7,714 nt of DNA from JANQLC01 sp036881805 (GCA_036881805.1 JBAJNK010000091.1:1-7714); one strand, 5' to 3'; counted from the stretch's first letter, positions 1 through 6,679 are shown. Made by a program: numbers and translations. Notes: generated by a model from the sequence alone, not told the origin.

Positions 1-1
1 A

Positions 2-817
2 AAAAAAAAAAATAAAAACACTGCTACGTTAAACGACGATGTAGTCAACATTAGCGTAGCGGGCTATCTTTGTAGCCCGTCTTGCTTTAAAAAAAAGTAT
101 AAGCTTTACCGGGTGGCGGTAGATTTTAAGCCAGTGCCGCAGCCGCCTATTCCGCCGTATCTTCTCGGCTTACTGCTTAGCGATAGGGCATTAAAATCGA
201 ACGGCGCCTCGCCTGCTATCGCTACTATTAATTCCGATATTGTCCAGCATTGCCAGCAAATGGCCGACCTGCTGGGCCTAAAACTGGAAATGCGGGCAAC
301 GCTGGGCAGGCCTGGTAAGCTTTGCTACTTTAAACGCAAGGAAGACGGCGCAAACAATATACTAGCCGAACACTTGGCCCGCCTTAATCTCTACGGCTTA
401 CCAACTAGTCAAAACTTTATACCCGCTATCTATAAAGCAGGCGCACGAGAAATCCGGGCTAGCCTGTTAGCGAGCCTTATAGATGTCGGCGGTTATAAGG
501 ACGTTGGCCGCATCGAGTACGCAACAGACAGCAAACAACTTGCACACGACGTCGTTTTTATTGCGAGCAGCTTAGGATTGCAGGCTAGTAAAATTACAGC
601 GCCATGCGGGGCGTGCAATAAATACAAATTTTTTATAACCGGTGATTTTAATGACATCCCGATAAAAAATAAAAGTCTTGTAATACAGAAAAGCACACGC
701 AGCCAAAAAACCTACACTGCCTTTTCGGTCAAGTTTGCAGGAAAGGGGAGTTTTTACGGCTTCACCGTAGATGGTGACAATCTGTATTTGATGGGCGACT
801 TTACCGTAACACACAAC
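2..817 (+). mobile_element. Intein with LAGLIDADG endonuclease domain, inserted in the helicase P-loop (5' partial)
   Basis: The protein removes itself by splicing after translation. The visible part is 272 residues; the N-terminal splicing blocks (A, B) lie upstream of the window. The segment KYKLYRVAVDF (about 95-127) matches the linker usual before block C. Block C is PYLLGLLLSDRAL (from 155), with the first acidic residue kept (Asp codon 182-184). Block E is LLASLIDVGGY (464-496), where the usual second acidic residue is Gly (codon 488-490). Block F is YGFTVDGDNLYLMGDF. Block G is TVTHN, ending at 817, followed by Ser+1 (818-820), so the penultimate His, terminal Asn and Ser nucleophile needed for splicing are all present. 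Insertion between the two glycine-rich halves of Walker A is a well-known intein site in helicases and ATPases. Splicing looks intact, while DNA cleavage looks impaired. Confidence 0.93.
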
Positions 818-2413
818 AGCGGCAAAACGATCATGTTGTCCGGGGTGGCGGGCCAGTTTTTAGAAGGTTCTAGCGGCAAGGCGTGCATACTTGCGCATCG
901 TGACGAACTAACAGAGCAAAATAGACAAAAATTTTCATTAGTAAACCCTAATTTAACGACATCCGTCTTTAATGCAAGCTGCAAGGATTGGTCCGGCCAA
1001 GCCGTCTTCGCCATGGTCCAGACACTGTGCCGAGATGCAAATATAAGCACAATGCCGCTTATAGATCTGCTGGTAATTGATGAGGCGCATCATGCTGCCG
1101 CTGCTACTTATCATCGCATTATTGAAACAGTAAAAAAAAATAACCCCGCTGCGGCTATCTTTGGTGTGACAGCCACGCCTAACCGGGGAGATAAAAAAGG
1201 TCTGCGCACGGCTTTTACTAACGTGGCAGACCAAATAACGCTACCGGAACTAATCGCTTCCGGCCATCTGGTGCCGCCTAAAACCTTTGTTATTGACGTC
1301 GGCACGCAGAAGGAGCTAGCGCACGTTAATCAAACGGCCGCCGACTATGACATGGAAGCCGTAGCCGCCATCATGAACAAAGAGACAGTAACAGACGCAG
1401 TTATTGAACATTGGCAAGAAAAAGCAGGCGATAGGCCTACCGTTGTTTTCTGCTCTACCGTCAATCATGCACTAGACGTTCATAAGGCTTTTAAAAACGC
1501 CGGAATAACTGCCGAGGTAGTTTACGGCGACCTGCCAAAAGATGAACGCCGAGAAGCGCTAGAGCGGTTTGAAAAAGGCCAGTCACAAGTAGTAGTCAAT
1601 GTCGCTGTACTTACAGAGGGCTTTGACTATCCTCCAACAAGCTGCGTCGTACTTTTGCGACCAAGCTCTCACCAGTCCACAATGGTTCAAATGATTGGCC
1701 GGGGCCTGCGTATCGTTAACCCGGAAACATATCCAAACATTACAAAAACTGATTGTATTATTCTTGATTTTGGTATCAGCGTTATTTTACATGGAACACT
1801 AGAGCAGGATATTGACCTAGGCGGACAAGACGGCGAAGACGACAAAGGCGAGAAGCCTACCAAGCTCTGCCCAGAGTGTGAGGCCGTGGTGCCTATAGCG
1901 TGCCGTATATGCGCTCTTTGTGGCTATGTGTGGGAGAAGGAAGAGCAAGAGGACAAAGAACCGGATATACACGACAATTTCAAAATGATTGAAATTGACC
2001 TGCTTGAACGTTCGTCTTTTTGCTGGTGTGATCTGTTTGGGGATGATGCTGCCATAATGGCAACAGGCTTTACAGCCTGGGCCGGAATTTTTTGCTTAGA
2101 CGGCCTCTGGTATGGCGTCGGCGGTGGTAAAAATGTACGAGCGGCTTTAATAGCCAAAGGTGAGCGGTCTGTATGCTTGGCGGTCGCTAATGACTGGATG
2201 AACACCTACGAGACAGAAGACGCCGCCAAAAAGTCTTTAAGCTGGTTGTCTCAATCGCCAACGGCGGGGCAGCTCAAGTACCTGCCATCGGCCTTTCTTA
2301 CAGATTTCGGGCTAACTCGTTACCGGGCTTCTTGTCTGCTGGCTTTCCGATTTAATAAAAAAAGCATCCAGGCTCGCATATTTGCAGCCGCTAAAAAGAG
2401 CAAAGTAACATAA
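2..2413 (+). CDS. Phage SF2 DEAD/DEAH-box helicase interrupted by an intein (5' partial)
   Basis: This is an ATP-dependent superfamily 2 helicase, presumably unwinding phage replication or recombination intermediates. The reading frame is open from base 2, so the gene starts outside the window. The GTG at 113 lies inside the intein and is not a credible start. After the intein (to 817) the C-extein begins SGKT (818-829), the second half of Walker A. Next come motif Ia-like ILAHRDELTEQN, DEAH (1079-1090), the TAT of motif III (1169-1177), a motif V region (NVAVLTEGFD) and motif VI QMIGRGLR (1688-1711). A five-Cys zinc-ribbon-like knuckle follows (Cys codons at 1868, 1877, 1901, 1910, 1919). 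The C-terminal part (SPTAGQLKYLP, GLTRYRASCLLAFRF) resembles phage helicases of this type. The C-extein is 531 residues; the N-extein is not visible. The next gene starts 2 nt after the stop. The family is clear; the exact role is inferred. Confidence 0.93.
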   Translation, partial: KKKNKNTATLNDDVVNISVAGYLCSPSCFKKKYKLYRVAVDFKPVPQPPIPPYLLGLLLSDRALKSNGASPAIATINSDIVQHCQQMADLLGLKLEMRATLGRPGKLCYFKRKEDGANNILAEHLARLNLYGLPTSQNFIPAIYKAGAREIRASLLASLIDVGGYKDVGRIEYATDSKQLAHDVVFIASSLGLQASKITAPCGACNKYKFFITGDFNDIPIKNKSLVIQKSTRSQKTYTAFSVKFAGKGSFYGFTVDGDNLYLMGDFTVTHNSGKTIMLSGVAGQFLEGSSGKACILAHRDELTEQNRQKFSLVNPNLTTSVFNASCKDWSGQAVFAMVQTLCRDANISTMPLIDLLVIDEAHHAAAATYHRIIETVKKNNPAAAIFGVTATPNRGDKKGLRTAFTNVADQITLPELIASGHLVPPKTFVIDVGTQKELAHVNQTAADYDMEAVAAIMNKETVTDAVIEHWQEKAGDRPTVVFCSTVNHALDVHKAFKNAGITAEVVYGDLPKDERREALERFEKGQSQVVVNVAVLTEGFDYPPTSCVVLLRPSSHQSTMVQMIGRGLRIVNPETYPNITKTDCIILDFGISVILHGTLEQDIDLGGQDGEDDKGEKPTKLCPECEAVVPIACRICALCGYVWEKEEQEDKEPDIHDNFKMIEIDLLERSSFCWCDLFGDDAAIMATGFTAWAGIFCLDGLWYGVGGGKNVRAALIAKGERSVCLAVANDWMNTYETEDAAKKSLSWLSQSPTAGQLKYLPSAFLTDFGLTRYRASCLLAFRFNKKSIQARIFAAAKKSKVT

Positions 2414-2415
2414 GC

Positions 2416-2775
2416 GTGGCTTGTTTTATCTGCCTTAAACCGGTGCGAGGTTTTGGTTGGTCATCACCAAAGCCTCGTTTTTTAAGCGAACAAAAAAAAC
2501 AGGCGACAATTAAGTGTTATTTCTGTTCTTTTGCCTGCCAAGATATTTTTTATAAATGCATAAATAAGGACAAATTAATGAAAGAACTGCAAACAATGGA
2601 ACAACAAGCTCGTGAAAAAACCTTGCAACCGTTAGCCGACTATGTAGTAAAGATTGGCATGAGTAAAGGGCTAGAGAAGTATAGTAAAACAGAGATTGAA
2701 GGATTAATAAAAGTTGTAACAGATAGCTATAAAAAATATTTGAACGAATTGCTGGAAGAGGATGTGCCCTTTTAA
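2416..2775 (+). CDS. Small zinc-finger phage protein (DUF6511-like) with SSB-like C-terminal tail
   Basis: This 119-residue protein has an N-terminal metal-binding motif: C3-x2-C6, then a K-P-V-R-G-F-G-W segment, then C37-S-x2-C41 (FCSFACQDIF), with an extra Cys at 34. The C-terminal half is helical and charged. This layout (CxxC, RGFGW, FCSxxCQ, then an IGM...YSKTEIEGLI segment) resembles, from memory, the phage family DUF6511, which has no known function; the match was not tested. GTG at 2416 is chosen because it includes the first CxxC. It sits 2 nt after the helicase stop with no strong Shine-Dalgarno, so translational coupling is likely. The protein ends L-L-E-E-D-V-P-F, very like the acidic tip of single-stranded DNA-binding proteins (consensus DDDIPF), although no OB fold is recognisable. 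A role as an accessory of the replication complex is an inference from context. Confidence 0.82.
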   Translation: MACFICLKPVRGFGWSSPKPRFLSEQKKQATIKCYFCSFACQDIFYKCINKDKLMKELQTMEQQAREKTLQPLADYVVKIGMSKGLEKYSKTEIEGLIKVVTDSYKKYLNELLEEDVPF

Positions 2776-3545
2776 TGCTTAATTTTAACCATAAACCTAC
2801 ACTATCTGAACGACTAACGTCGCTTATTGACGAGGCGCTTCAAGCAGAAAGGCAAACGACGAGGCGAGACTATCTAGGTGCCTCACGCTTGGGCGTAGCC
2901 TGTGATCGTGCTTTGCAGTATGAGTATTTACACGCACCAGTAGACAAGGGGCGCACGCTTAAGGGGCAAACGCTGCGTATCTTTGCCGCCGGGCATGTGT
3001 TTGAAGAGTTGGCAGCCAACTGGCTACGCTTAGCTGGCTTTGCGTTATTTACCGAAACCGAAAACGGCCAGCAATACGGCTTTAACGTAGCGGGCGGGCG
3101 TATTCGTGGGCATATAGATGGAATCATTGCAGCCGGGCCACAGTTGGCAGAGTTGGCAGCTGGCAAGTACCCCGCACTATGGGAGACAAAGTCGTTAAAC
3201 AGCAAGAGTTGGAAAGACACAGTCAGAAAGGGCGTTACCCTTTCCAAACCTGTCTACGCTGCTCAGATTGCTCTTTATCAAGCCTACATGGAGCAACAAG
3301 TACCCGGCATATCACAAAACCCGGCATTATTTACCGCTATTAATAAAGACACTGCCGAGCTTTACTTCGAGTGGGTGCCATTTAACGGCGAGCTGGCACA
3401 GCGTTCCTCAGATCGTGGCGTAAAAATTATAACCGCTAGCGACGCCGACGAACTACTACCCAGAGCTACAGCCGACCGGGCTTGGTTTGGGTGTAAATTC
3501 TGCCCTTGGCAGGACAGGTGCTGGCAGGAGATAGACGGACGATGA
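2775..3545 (+). CDS. PD-(D/E)xK nuclease, RecB/Cas4-like, with Fe-S-type cysteines
   Basis: This is a 256-residue putative DNA exonuclease of the Cas4/RecB-nuclease type. The core is readable: a GASRLGVACDRALQYEYL segment with Cys43; GHVFEE (His74 and the Glu77-Glu78 pair); GHIDG with Asp115; ETK (Glu137-x-Lys139), the metal-binding and catalytic signature; and a QIALYQAYM helix (Gln164, Tyr168). The C-terminus has C240-x2-C243-x5-C249 (GCKFCPWQDRCW). One Cys before the core and three after it is the pattern of 4Fe-4S-cluster nucleases such as Cas4 and AddB. The start codon overlaps the preceding stop by one base (TAATG), and the gene overlaps the following ATG by 4 nt. No CRISPR array or other cas gene is in the window, so a role in phage recombination or end processing is more likely than CRISPR adaptation. 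The family is well supported; the substrate is inferred. Confidence 0.88.
   Translation: MLNFNHKPTLSERLTSLIDEALQAERQTTRRDYLGASRLGVACDRALQYEYLHAPVDKGRTLKGQTLRIFAAGHVFEELAANWLRLAGFALFTETENGQQYGFNVAGGRIRGHIDGIIAAGPQLAELAAGKYPALWETKSLNSKSWKDTVRKGVTLSKPVYAAQIALYQAYMEQQVPGISQNPALFTAINKDTAELYFEWVPFNGELAQRSSDRGVKIITASDADELLPRATADRAWFGCKFCPWQDRCWQEIDGR
3526..3530 (+). promoter_or_regulatory. Ribosome binding site AGGAG setting the primase-helicase start
   Basis: AGGAG lies 11 nt before the ATG at 3542, inside the end of the nuclease gene. It favours the ATG at 3542, which overlaps the nuclease stop as ATGA, over the in-frame TTG at 3506 that lies deeper in the upstream gene and would add 12 residues. 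Confidence 0.7.
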
Positions 3546-5728
3546 CTGATAATATTACTTGGCTAGATTTTAACGACGCACCAGACCAGACACCAGAAAA
3601 TGAAATAATTGATACAGAAGAAGCCCGTACAGCCTTGTTGGAAAGGTTGCCGGAGGTGCTTAAGCATTTATTTCCAGCGGGTAAGCGGCTGGGCAATACA
3701 TTTGTTGTCGGTGATCTTCAAGGCCATCCCGGTAAGAGTCTTACAGTTAATCTTGAAGGCAGTCGGCACGGCCTCTGGTACGATTTTGCCACAAGCGAGG
3801 GTGGCGACGTCTTTAGCCTTTGGGCAGGTGCTCGAGGTATGGATACTGCGTCGTGTTTTCCTGAGGTGCTTTGTGATATCGGTGCCTGGTTGAATTTACA
3901 ACCGGCAAAGGCCAGAACGATATCAGCACCTAAAAAAAACGTTTGCCAACTGGACACGCTAGGTCCGCCTTCGTGTAAATGGAATTACACGGACTCGGAC
4001 GGCGGTTTAATTGCTTGCGTTTATCGCTACGACACTCCAAGCGGTAAGCAGTACCGGCCATGGGACGTTAAGAAAAGACGCAACGCAGCACCCAGCCCAA
4101 GACCATTATACAACCAAACTGGTTTAATTGCATCTGCTAGTGTCGTATTAGTTGAAGGTGAGAAGGCGGCTGACGCACTTATCCATAAGGGAATAGTAGC
4201 CACAACAGCTATGAACGGCGCCAGCGCACCTGTGGATAAAACCGACTGGCGACCGCTAGTTGGCAAAAATGTGACCATCTGGCCGGACAATGACGAGGCC
4301 GGAAAAGCTTACGCACAAAAGGCGGCCAAGGCTATCGCAGAAGCTGGCGCTAGAACAGTGGTTGTTATGTCATTGCCGGATGGTTTGCCCATAAAGTGGG
4401 ATGCTGCCGACGCAGTAGCAGAAGGGCGAGACATTAAGCGCTTTATTTTAGATAGCCCAATGACAGCTATTAAAGACAGGGCCGGACCACCGGTACAAGA
4501 CTTGTGTACCCTGTTTAAGGATGGCAGCTCAATGCCGTTGGACTTGATTGAGCCCCGCATATTAACCCCGGGGGGCCTGCTCGTTTTCGGTGGTGCTGCC
4601 AAGGTAGGCAAAACAGACTTTTTACTTAATTGGCTAATCCAGTTGGCAGCCGGTGAACCTTTCTTAGGAATGCGGCCGCCTCGTCCTTTGCGCATCTACT
4701 ACTTACAAGCCGAAATTGATTACCACTACCTACGAGAACGTGTACAGGGCATCCCGCTGTCTGAGGAAATAAAAGACAAGGCCGGGCCGAACATGTCTAT
4801 AACATCACGATTTAAAATGACATTGAACGACAATGGAATGGAGTGTGTACGGATGGGCTTAGAGGAGTTTAACGCAGCCGGACAGATGGACCTACTAGTT
4901 ATAGATCCTATTCGCAATATATTCGACGGCGGACCAAGTGGTCACAGTGAAAACGACAACAACTCTATGATGTATTTCTTACAGGAGCGTGTCGAAAAAC
5001 TGCGGGATTCTATTAACCCAGAAGCGGGGATAATACTAGTTCACCATACTCGGAAGTTAGCCAAGCAACAAGTAAAAGAGGACCCTTTTTTAGCTTTCTC
5101 TGGTGCTGGTAGCCTTCGTGGCTACTATTCTTCTGGCTTGCTGCTCTATCGTCCGGACGAAGAATCAAACGACAGAAAACTTGTATTTGAACTGCGTAAC
5201 GGTTCGGCACCTGCTACCAAGACGTTGTGTAAAAGTGAAGGGCAGTGGAAGGAAATAACCCCAGTTAGCGAACGACTAATACAACAGGATTACGGGGAAA
5301 AGCTAGACGCCGAGCGGGGCCGCAAGCGTGACATGATTATACAATTGTTGTCGGATGAGGCGATAGCGGGGCGAGTATATACCAATAACCAGTTCGCAGA
5401 CGCCTTCGAAGGGGAGGCAGGTCTAGGCGGTCACAAGACTATTAGAGAGCGGCTGTCGGTTTTATCTACTAAAGGGCATATAAAATTTTTCAAGAATTCC
5501 AAAGACTACGGGCTGCCGCCTGCTGCTCGTAGCAAGTTCGGCTACATCTGTGTAGAGGGCATGATATTCCCGCCACCTGCGTCGGATAATCTTAAAGAAG
5601 ACGACGCTAGACAAGGCTGGCTACATATAAAGCCAACGCACTACCGGTGCCCGCAAACTGGTGCGGTCTTACCGGTTGAAAATCCCGACGTCTGGGTAAC
5701 AAGAGACGGGGCGGAAATTGGCGGCTAA
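3542..5728 (+). CDS. Bifunctional TOPRIM primase / RepA-type AAA+ helicase
   Basis: The protein has 728 residues. An N-terminal module around residues 50-110 contains a HGLWYDFATSEGGD motif (76-89) like that of phage and plasmid primases, but no CxxC zinc motif. A TOPRIM domain follows: VLVEGEKAAD with Glu205, and the acidic triplet DND at 249-251, which would bind the metal for primer synthesis. The helicase half has Walker A GAAKVGKT (351-358), Walker B LLVIDP with Asp455, and VHHTRK (His501-His502), typical of RepA/AAA_25-type hexameric helicases. Residues about 597-650 look like a winged-helix segment. The tail (from about 698) has a CPQTGAVLPVENPDVW motif seen, from memory, in related phage proteins. 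It probably acts as the phage primase and replicative helicase at the fork. The 4-nt overlap with the nuclease suggests coupled translation. About 350 nt of repeat-rich non-coding DNA follows. Confidence 0.9.
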   Translation: MTDNITWLDFNDAPDQTPENEIIDTEEARTALLERLPEVLKHLFPAGKRLGNTFVVGDLQGHPGKSLTVNLEGSRHGLWYDFATSEGGDVFSLWAGARGMDTASCFPEVLCDIGAWLNLQPAKARTISAPKKNVCQLDTLGPPSCKWNYTDSDGGLIACVYRYDTPSGKQYRPWDVKKRRNAAPSPRPLYNQTGLIASASVVLVEGEKAADALIHKGIVATTAMNGASAPVDKTDWRPLVGKNVTIWPDNDEAGKAYAQKAAKAIAEAGARTVVVMSLPDGLPIKWDAADAVAEGRDIKRFILDSPMTAIKDRAGPPVQDLCTLFKDGSSMPLDLIEPRILTPGGLLVFGGAAKVGKTDFLLNWLIQLAAGEPFLGMRPPRPLRIYYLQAEIDYHYLRERVQGIPLSEEIKDKAGPNMSITSRFKMTLNDNGMECVRMGLEEFNAAGQMDLLVIDPIRNIFDGGPSGHSENDNNSMMYFLQERVEKLRDSINPEAGIILVHHTRKLAKQQVKEDPFLAFSGAGSLRGYYSSGLLLYRPDEESNDRKLVFELRNGSAPATKTLCKSEGQWKEITPVSERLIQQDYGEKLDAERGRKRDMIIQLLSDEAIAGRVYTNNQFADAFEGEAGLGGHKTIRERLSVLSTKGHIKFFKNSKDYGLPPAARSKFGYICVEGMIFPPPASDNLKEDDARQGWLHIKPTHYRCPQTGAVLPVENPDVWVTRDGAEIGG

Positions 5729-5748
5729 AAAGTGCTTAAAATAGGTAG

Positions 5749-5795
5749 AAGTAGATGGCAAAACCGTCTAAATTTCTGCCATCTGCCATCTACTT
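5749..5795. repeat. Perfect 12-bp inverted repeat downstream of the primase-helicase
   Basis: AAGTAGATGGCA (5749-5760) is the exact reverse complement of TGCCATCTACTT (5784-5795), separated by 23 nt. The heptamer TGCCATC is also duplicated in tandem (5777-5783 and 5784-5790), so the left arm can pair in two ways: 12 bp with a 23-nt loop, or 7 bp with a 16-nt loop. There is no T-run after the stem, so it is a poor intrinsic terminator. A protein-binding site or an RNA switch are alternatives. Confidence 0.75.
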
Positions 5796-5899
5796 GTTAA
5801 AGGTAATCGTTAATAATCAATAACTTGCAATTTTTACGCAGTTGGCAGAGATAAACGACACCGGTTATGGGTGCAACTGCCGGAAACCTATATATATCA

Positions 5900-5937
5900 A
5901 GGGTTGTAGGGGTATTTCCAGATAGGAACCCTAACCC
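5900..5937 (+). repeat. Bulged GC-rich hairpin left of the palindrome array
   Basis: TTCC (5916-5919) pairs with GGAA (5925-5928) around the loop AGATA. AGGG (5908-5911) pairs with CCCT (5929-5932), and GGGTT (5901-5905) with AACCC (5933-5937). This gives 13 bp with bulges only on the left arm. It directly abuts the AT-rich palindromes. Function unknown. Confidence 0.5.
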
Positions 5938-5943
5938 CCTATA

Positions 5944-6015
5944 TACTTATATATAAGTAATATATAAGTTACTTATTTTTAGAATAAGTAACATATTACT
6001 TATACAAGTATAAGT
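5944..6015. repeat. AT-rich array of three palindromes built from ACTTAT/ATAAGT half-sites
   Basis: Three palindromes lie side by side. The first is TACTTATATATAAGTA (5944-5959), perfect. The second is GTTACTTATT (5968-5977), a 5-nt loop, then AATAAGTAAC (5983-5992). The third is ACTTATAC, AA, GTATAAGT (5998-6015). The half-site ACTTAT starts at 5945, 5971 and 5998 (26 and 27 nt apart). Its complement ATAAGT starts at 5953, 5964, 5984 and 6010. The regular spacing and seven half-sites suggest repeated binding of a dimeric protein, as at an origin (iterons) or a multi-site operator. A further ACTTAT occurs at 6871-6876. Confidence 0.8.
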
Positions 6016-6077
6016 GTGTAGGGGTTTCTCGGTGTGCGTGTGCGGCTGACTTTCCGGGAGTTCTAGGGGGGAGCGGA

Positions 6078-6578
6078 ATGGAACAAACAGAAGACGACAA
6101 CGAGCGGCTCACAGTGCTGGCGCTTGATCTTGGTACACAGACTGGCTGGGCGGTTCAATCGCCTGCGGGGGTGGTGACTAGTGGGACGGTTAACTTCAGG
6201 CCTACCCGGTGGCAGGGGGGCGGAATGCGTTACTTGAAGTTTGCCCGCTTCCTGACTGAGCTGCACGAGACTGCCGGGCCGTTTGGTGTGGTGTATTACG
6301 AGGAGGTCCGGCGGCACTTGGGGGTGGATGCTGCACACGCTTACGGGGGATTCCTGGCGCACTTGACGGCATGGTGTGAGAAGCGGGGGATACCCTACGA
6401 GGGTGTACCGGTGGGGACCATCAAGAAACACGCCACCGGGAGGGGAAACGCCACCAAGGCGCAAGTACTTGAGGCGGTACGCCAGCACGGATACAGGCCA
6501 GAAGACGACAATGAGGCCGACGCCTTGGCGCTGATGCTATGGGTGTTTGAAAATATCGTGCAGGGGGTAAAAAATTAA
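6078..6578 (+). CDS. RuvC-like Holliday junction resolvase (RNase H fold)
   Basis: This 166-residue protein is probably a phage crossover-junction endonuclease that resolves branched DNA before packaging. The RNase H-fold signature is readable: LALDLGTQTGWA with catalytic Asp17; VVYYEEV with Glu75/Glu76 after the third strand; and DDNEADALAL (143-152) with Asp144 and Asp148 as C-terminal acidic candidates. The GTIKKHATGRGNATKAQV stretch (113-130) is basic and typical of phage RuvC-type proteins. The ATG at 6078 is preceded by a purine-rich GGGGGGAG (6066-6073), slightly close to the start but strong. Composition is unusual: two hand-counted 60-base lines inside the gene contain 36 and 41 G+C, against 26 in a line of the primase gene, with many G-runs on the coding strand. 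That may mean separate acquisition. It stands alone between two non-coding regions. Confidence 0.88.
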   Translation: MEQTEDDNERLTVLALDLGTQTGWAVQSPAGVVTSGTVNFRPTRWQGGGMRYLKFARFLTELHETAGPFGVVYYEEVRRHLGVDAAHAYGGFLAHLTAWCEKRGIPYEGVPVGTIKKHATGRGNATKAQVLEAVRQHGYRPEDDNEADALALMLWVFENIVQGVKN

Positions 6579-6591
6579 AATAAGCGTTTTA

Positions 6592-6679
6592 AAGCCGTTT
6601 AAGGGCTGCTAATTGGCCCGGGTATCCATACCTATAGGGCACGCTGTTAGCGCTCCAAAATGACACGTTAAAACGGCTT
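6592..6679 (+). other. Multi-stem foldable segment after the resolvase gene
   Basis: AAGCCGTTT (6592-6600) and AAACGGCTT (6671-6679) form a perfect 9-bp outer stem. Inside lie three small hairpins: GGGC/GCCC (6603-6606 with 6616-6619), GGTA/TACC (6621-6624 with 6629-6632) and CGCT/AGCG (6642-6645 with 6649-6652). It starts 13 nt after the resolvase stop. A TAAGCGTTTTAA at 6581-6592 resembles the outer arm. No T-run follows, so it is not a classic terminator, and the tRNA T-loop signature is absent. It could be a structured RNA, a 3' stabiliser or a DNA site. Confidence 0.4.

Larger units (their letters stand above)
5729..6077 (+). other. Repeat-rich intergenic region, candidate origin or operator
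   Basis: No gene is supported in these 349 nt. From left to right it holds a perfect 12-bp inverted repeat (5749-5795), one copy of AGTTGGCAG (5840-5848), a bulged hairpin (5900-5937), a 72-nt AT-rich palindrome array (5944-6015), and a G-rich leader to the resolvase gene. TGTAGGGGT flanks the array at 5905-5913 and 6017-6025. Two tiny ORFs were seen: ATG 5755 (22 codons, ending 5823) and ATG 5867 (29 codons). Neither has a strong ribosome site. No convincing -35/-10 pair was found. Position next to a primase-helicase, AT-richness and phased repeats are what a phage replication origin would show, but an operator for a DNA-binding repressor is equally possible. Confidence 0.5.

Noticed and set aside
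59..88. Terminator-like hairpin (CGGGCTA 60-66 with TAGCCCG 73-79) followed by a T-containing stretch
   Set aside because: It lies inside the continuous intein reading frame, and the T-tract is interrupted by C and G.
3506..3541. Upstream TTG start for the primase-helicase
   Set aside because: The ATG at 3542 has AGGAG 11 nt upstream and the usual ATGA overlap; the TTG extension only adds residues read from another frame of the nuclease gene.
3609..3893. 94-codon + frame inside the primase-helicase
   Set aside because: It overlaps completely with a well-supported gene in another frame and shows no recognisable motif.
5749..5795. Intrinsic terminator after the primase-helicase
   Set aside because: The stem is perfect but the 23-nt loop is long and no T-run follows.
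6063..6488. 141-codon minus-strand frame over the resolvase gene
   Set aside because: It is antisense to a gene with clear catalytic motifs; GC-rich DNA gives long shadow frames.
6592..6679. tRNA gene
   Set aside because: No T-loop signature and stem lengths do not fit a cloverleaf.
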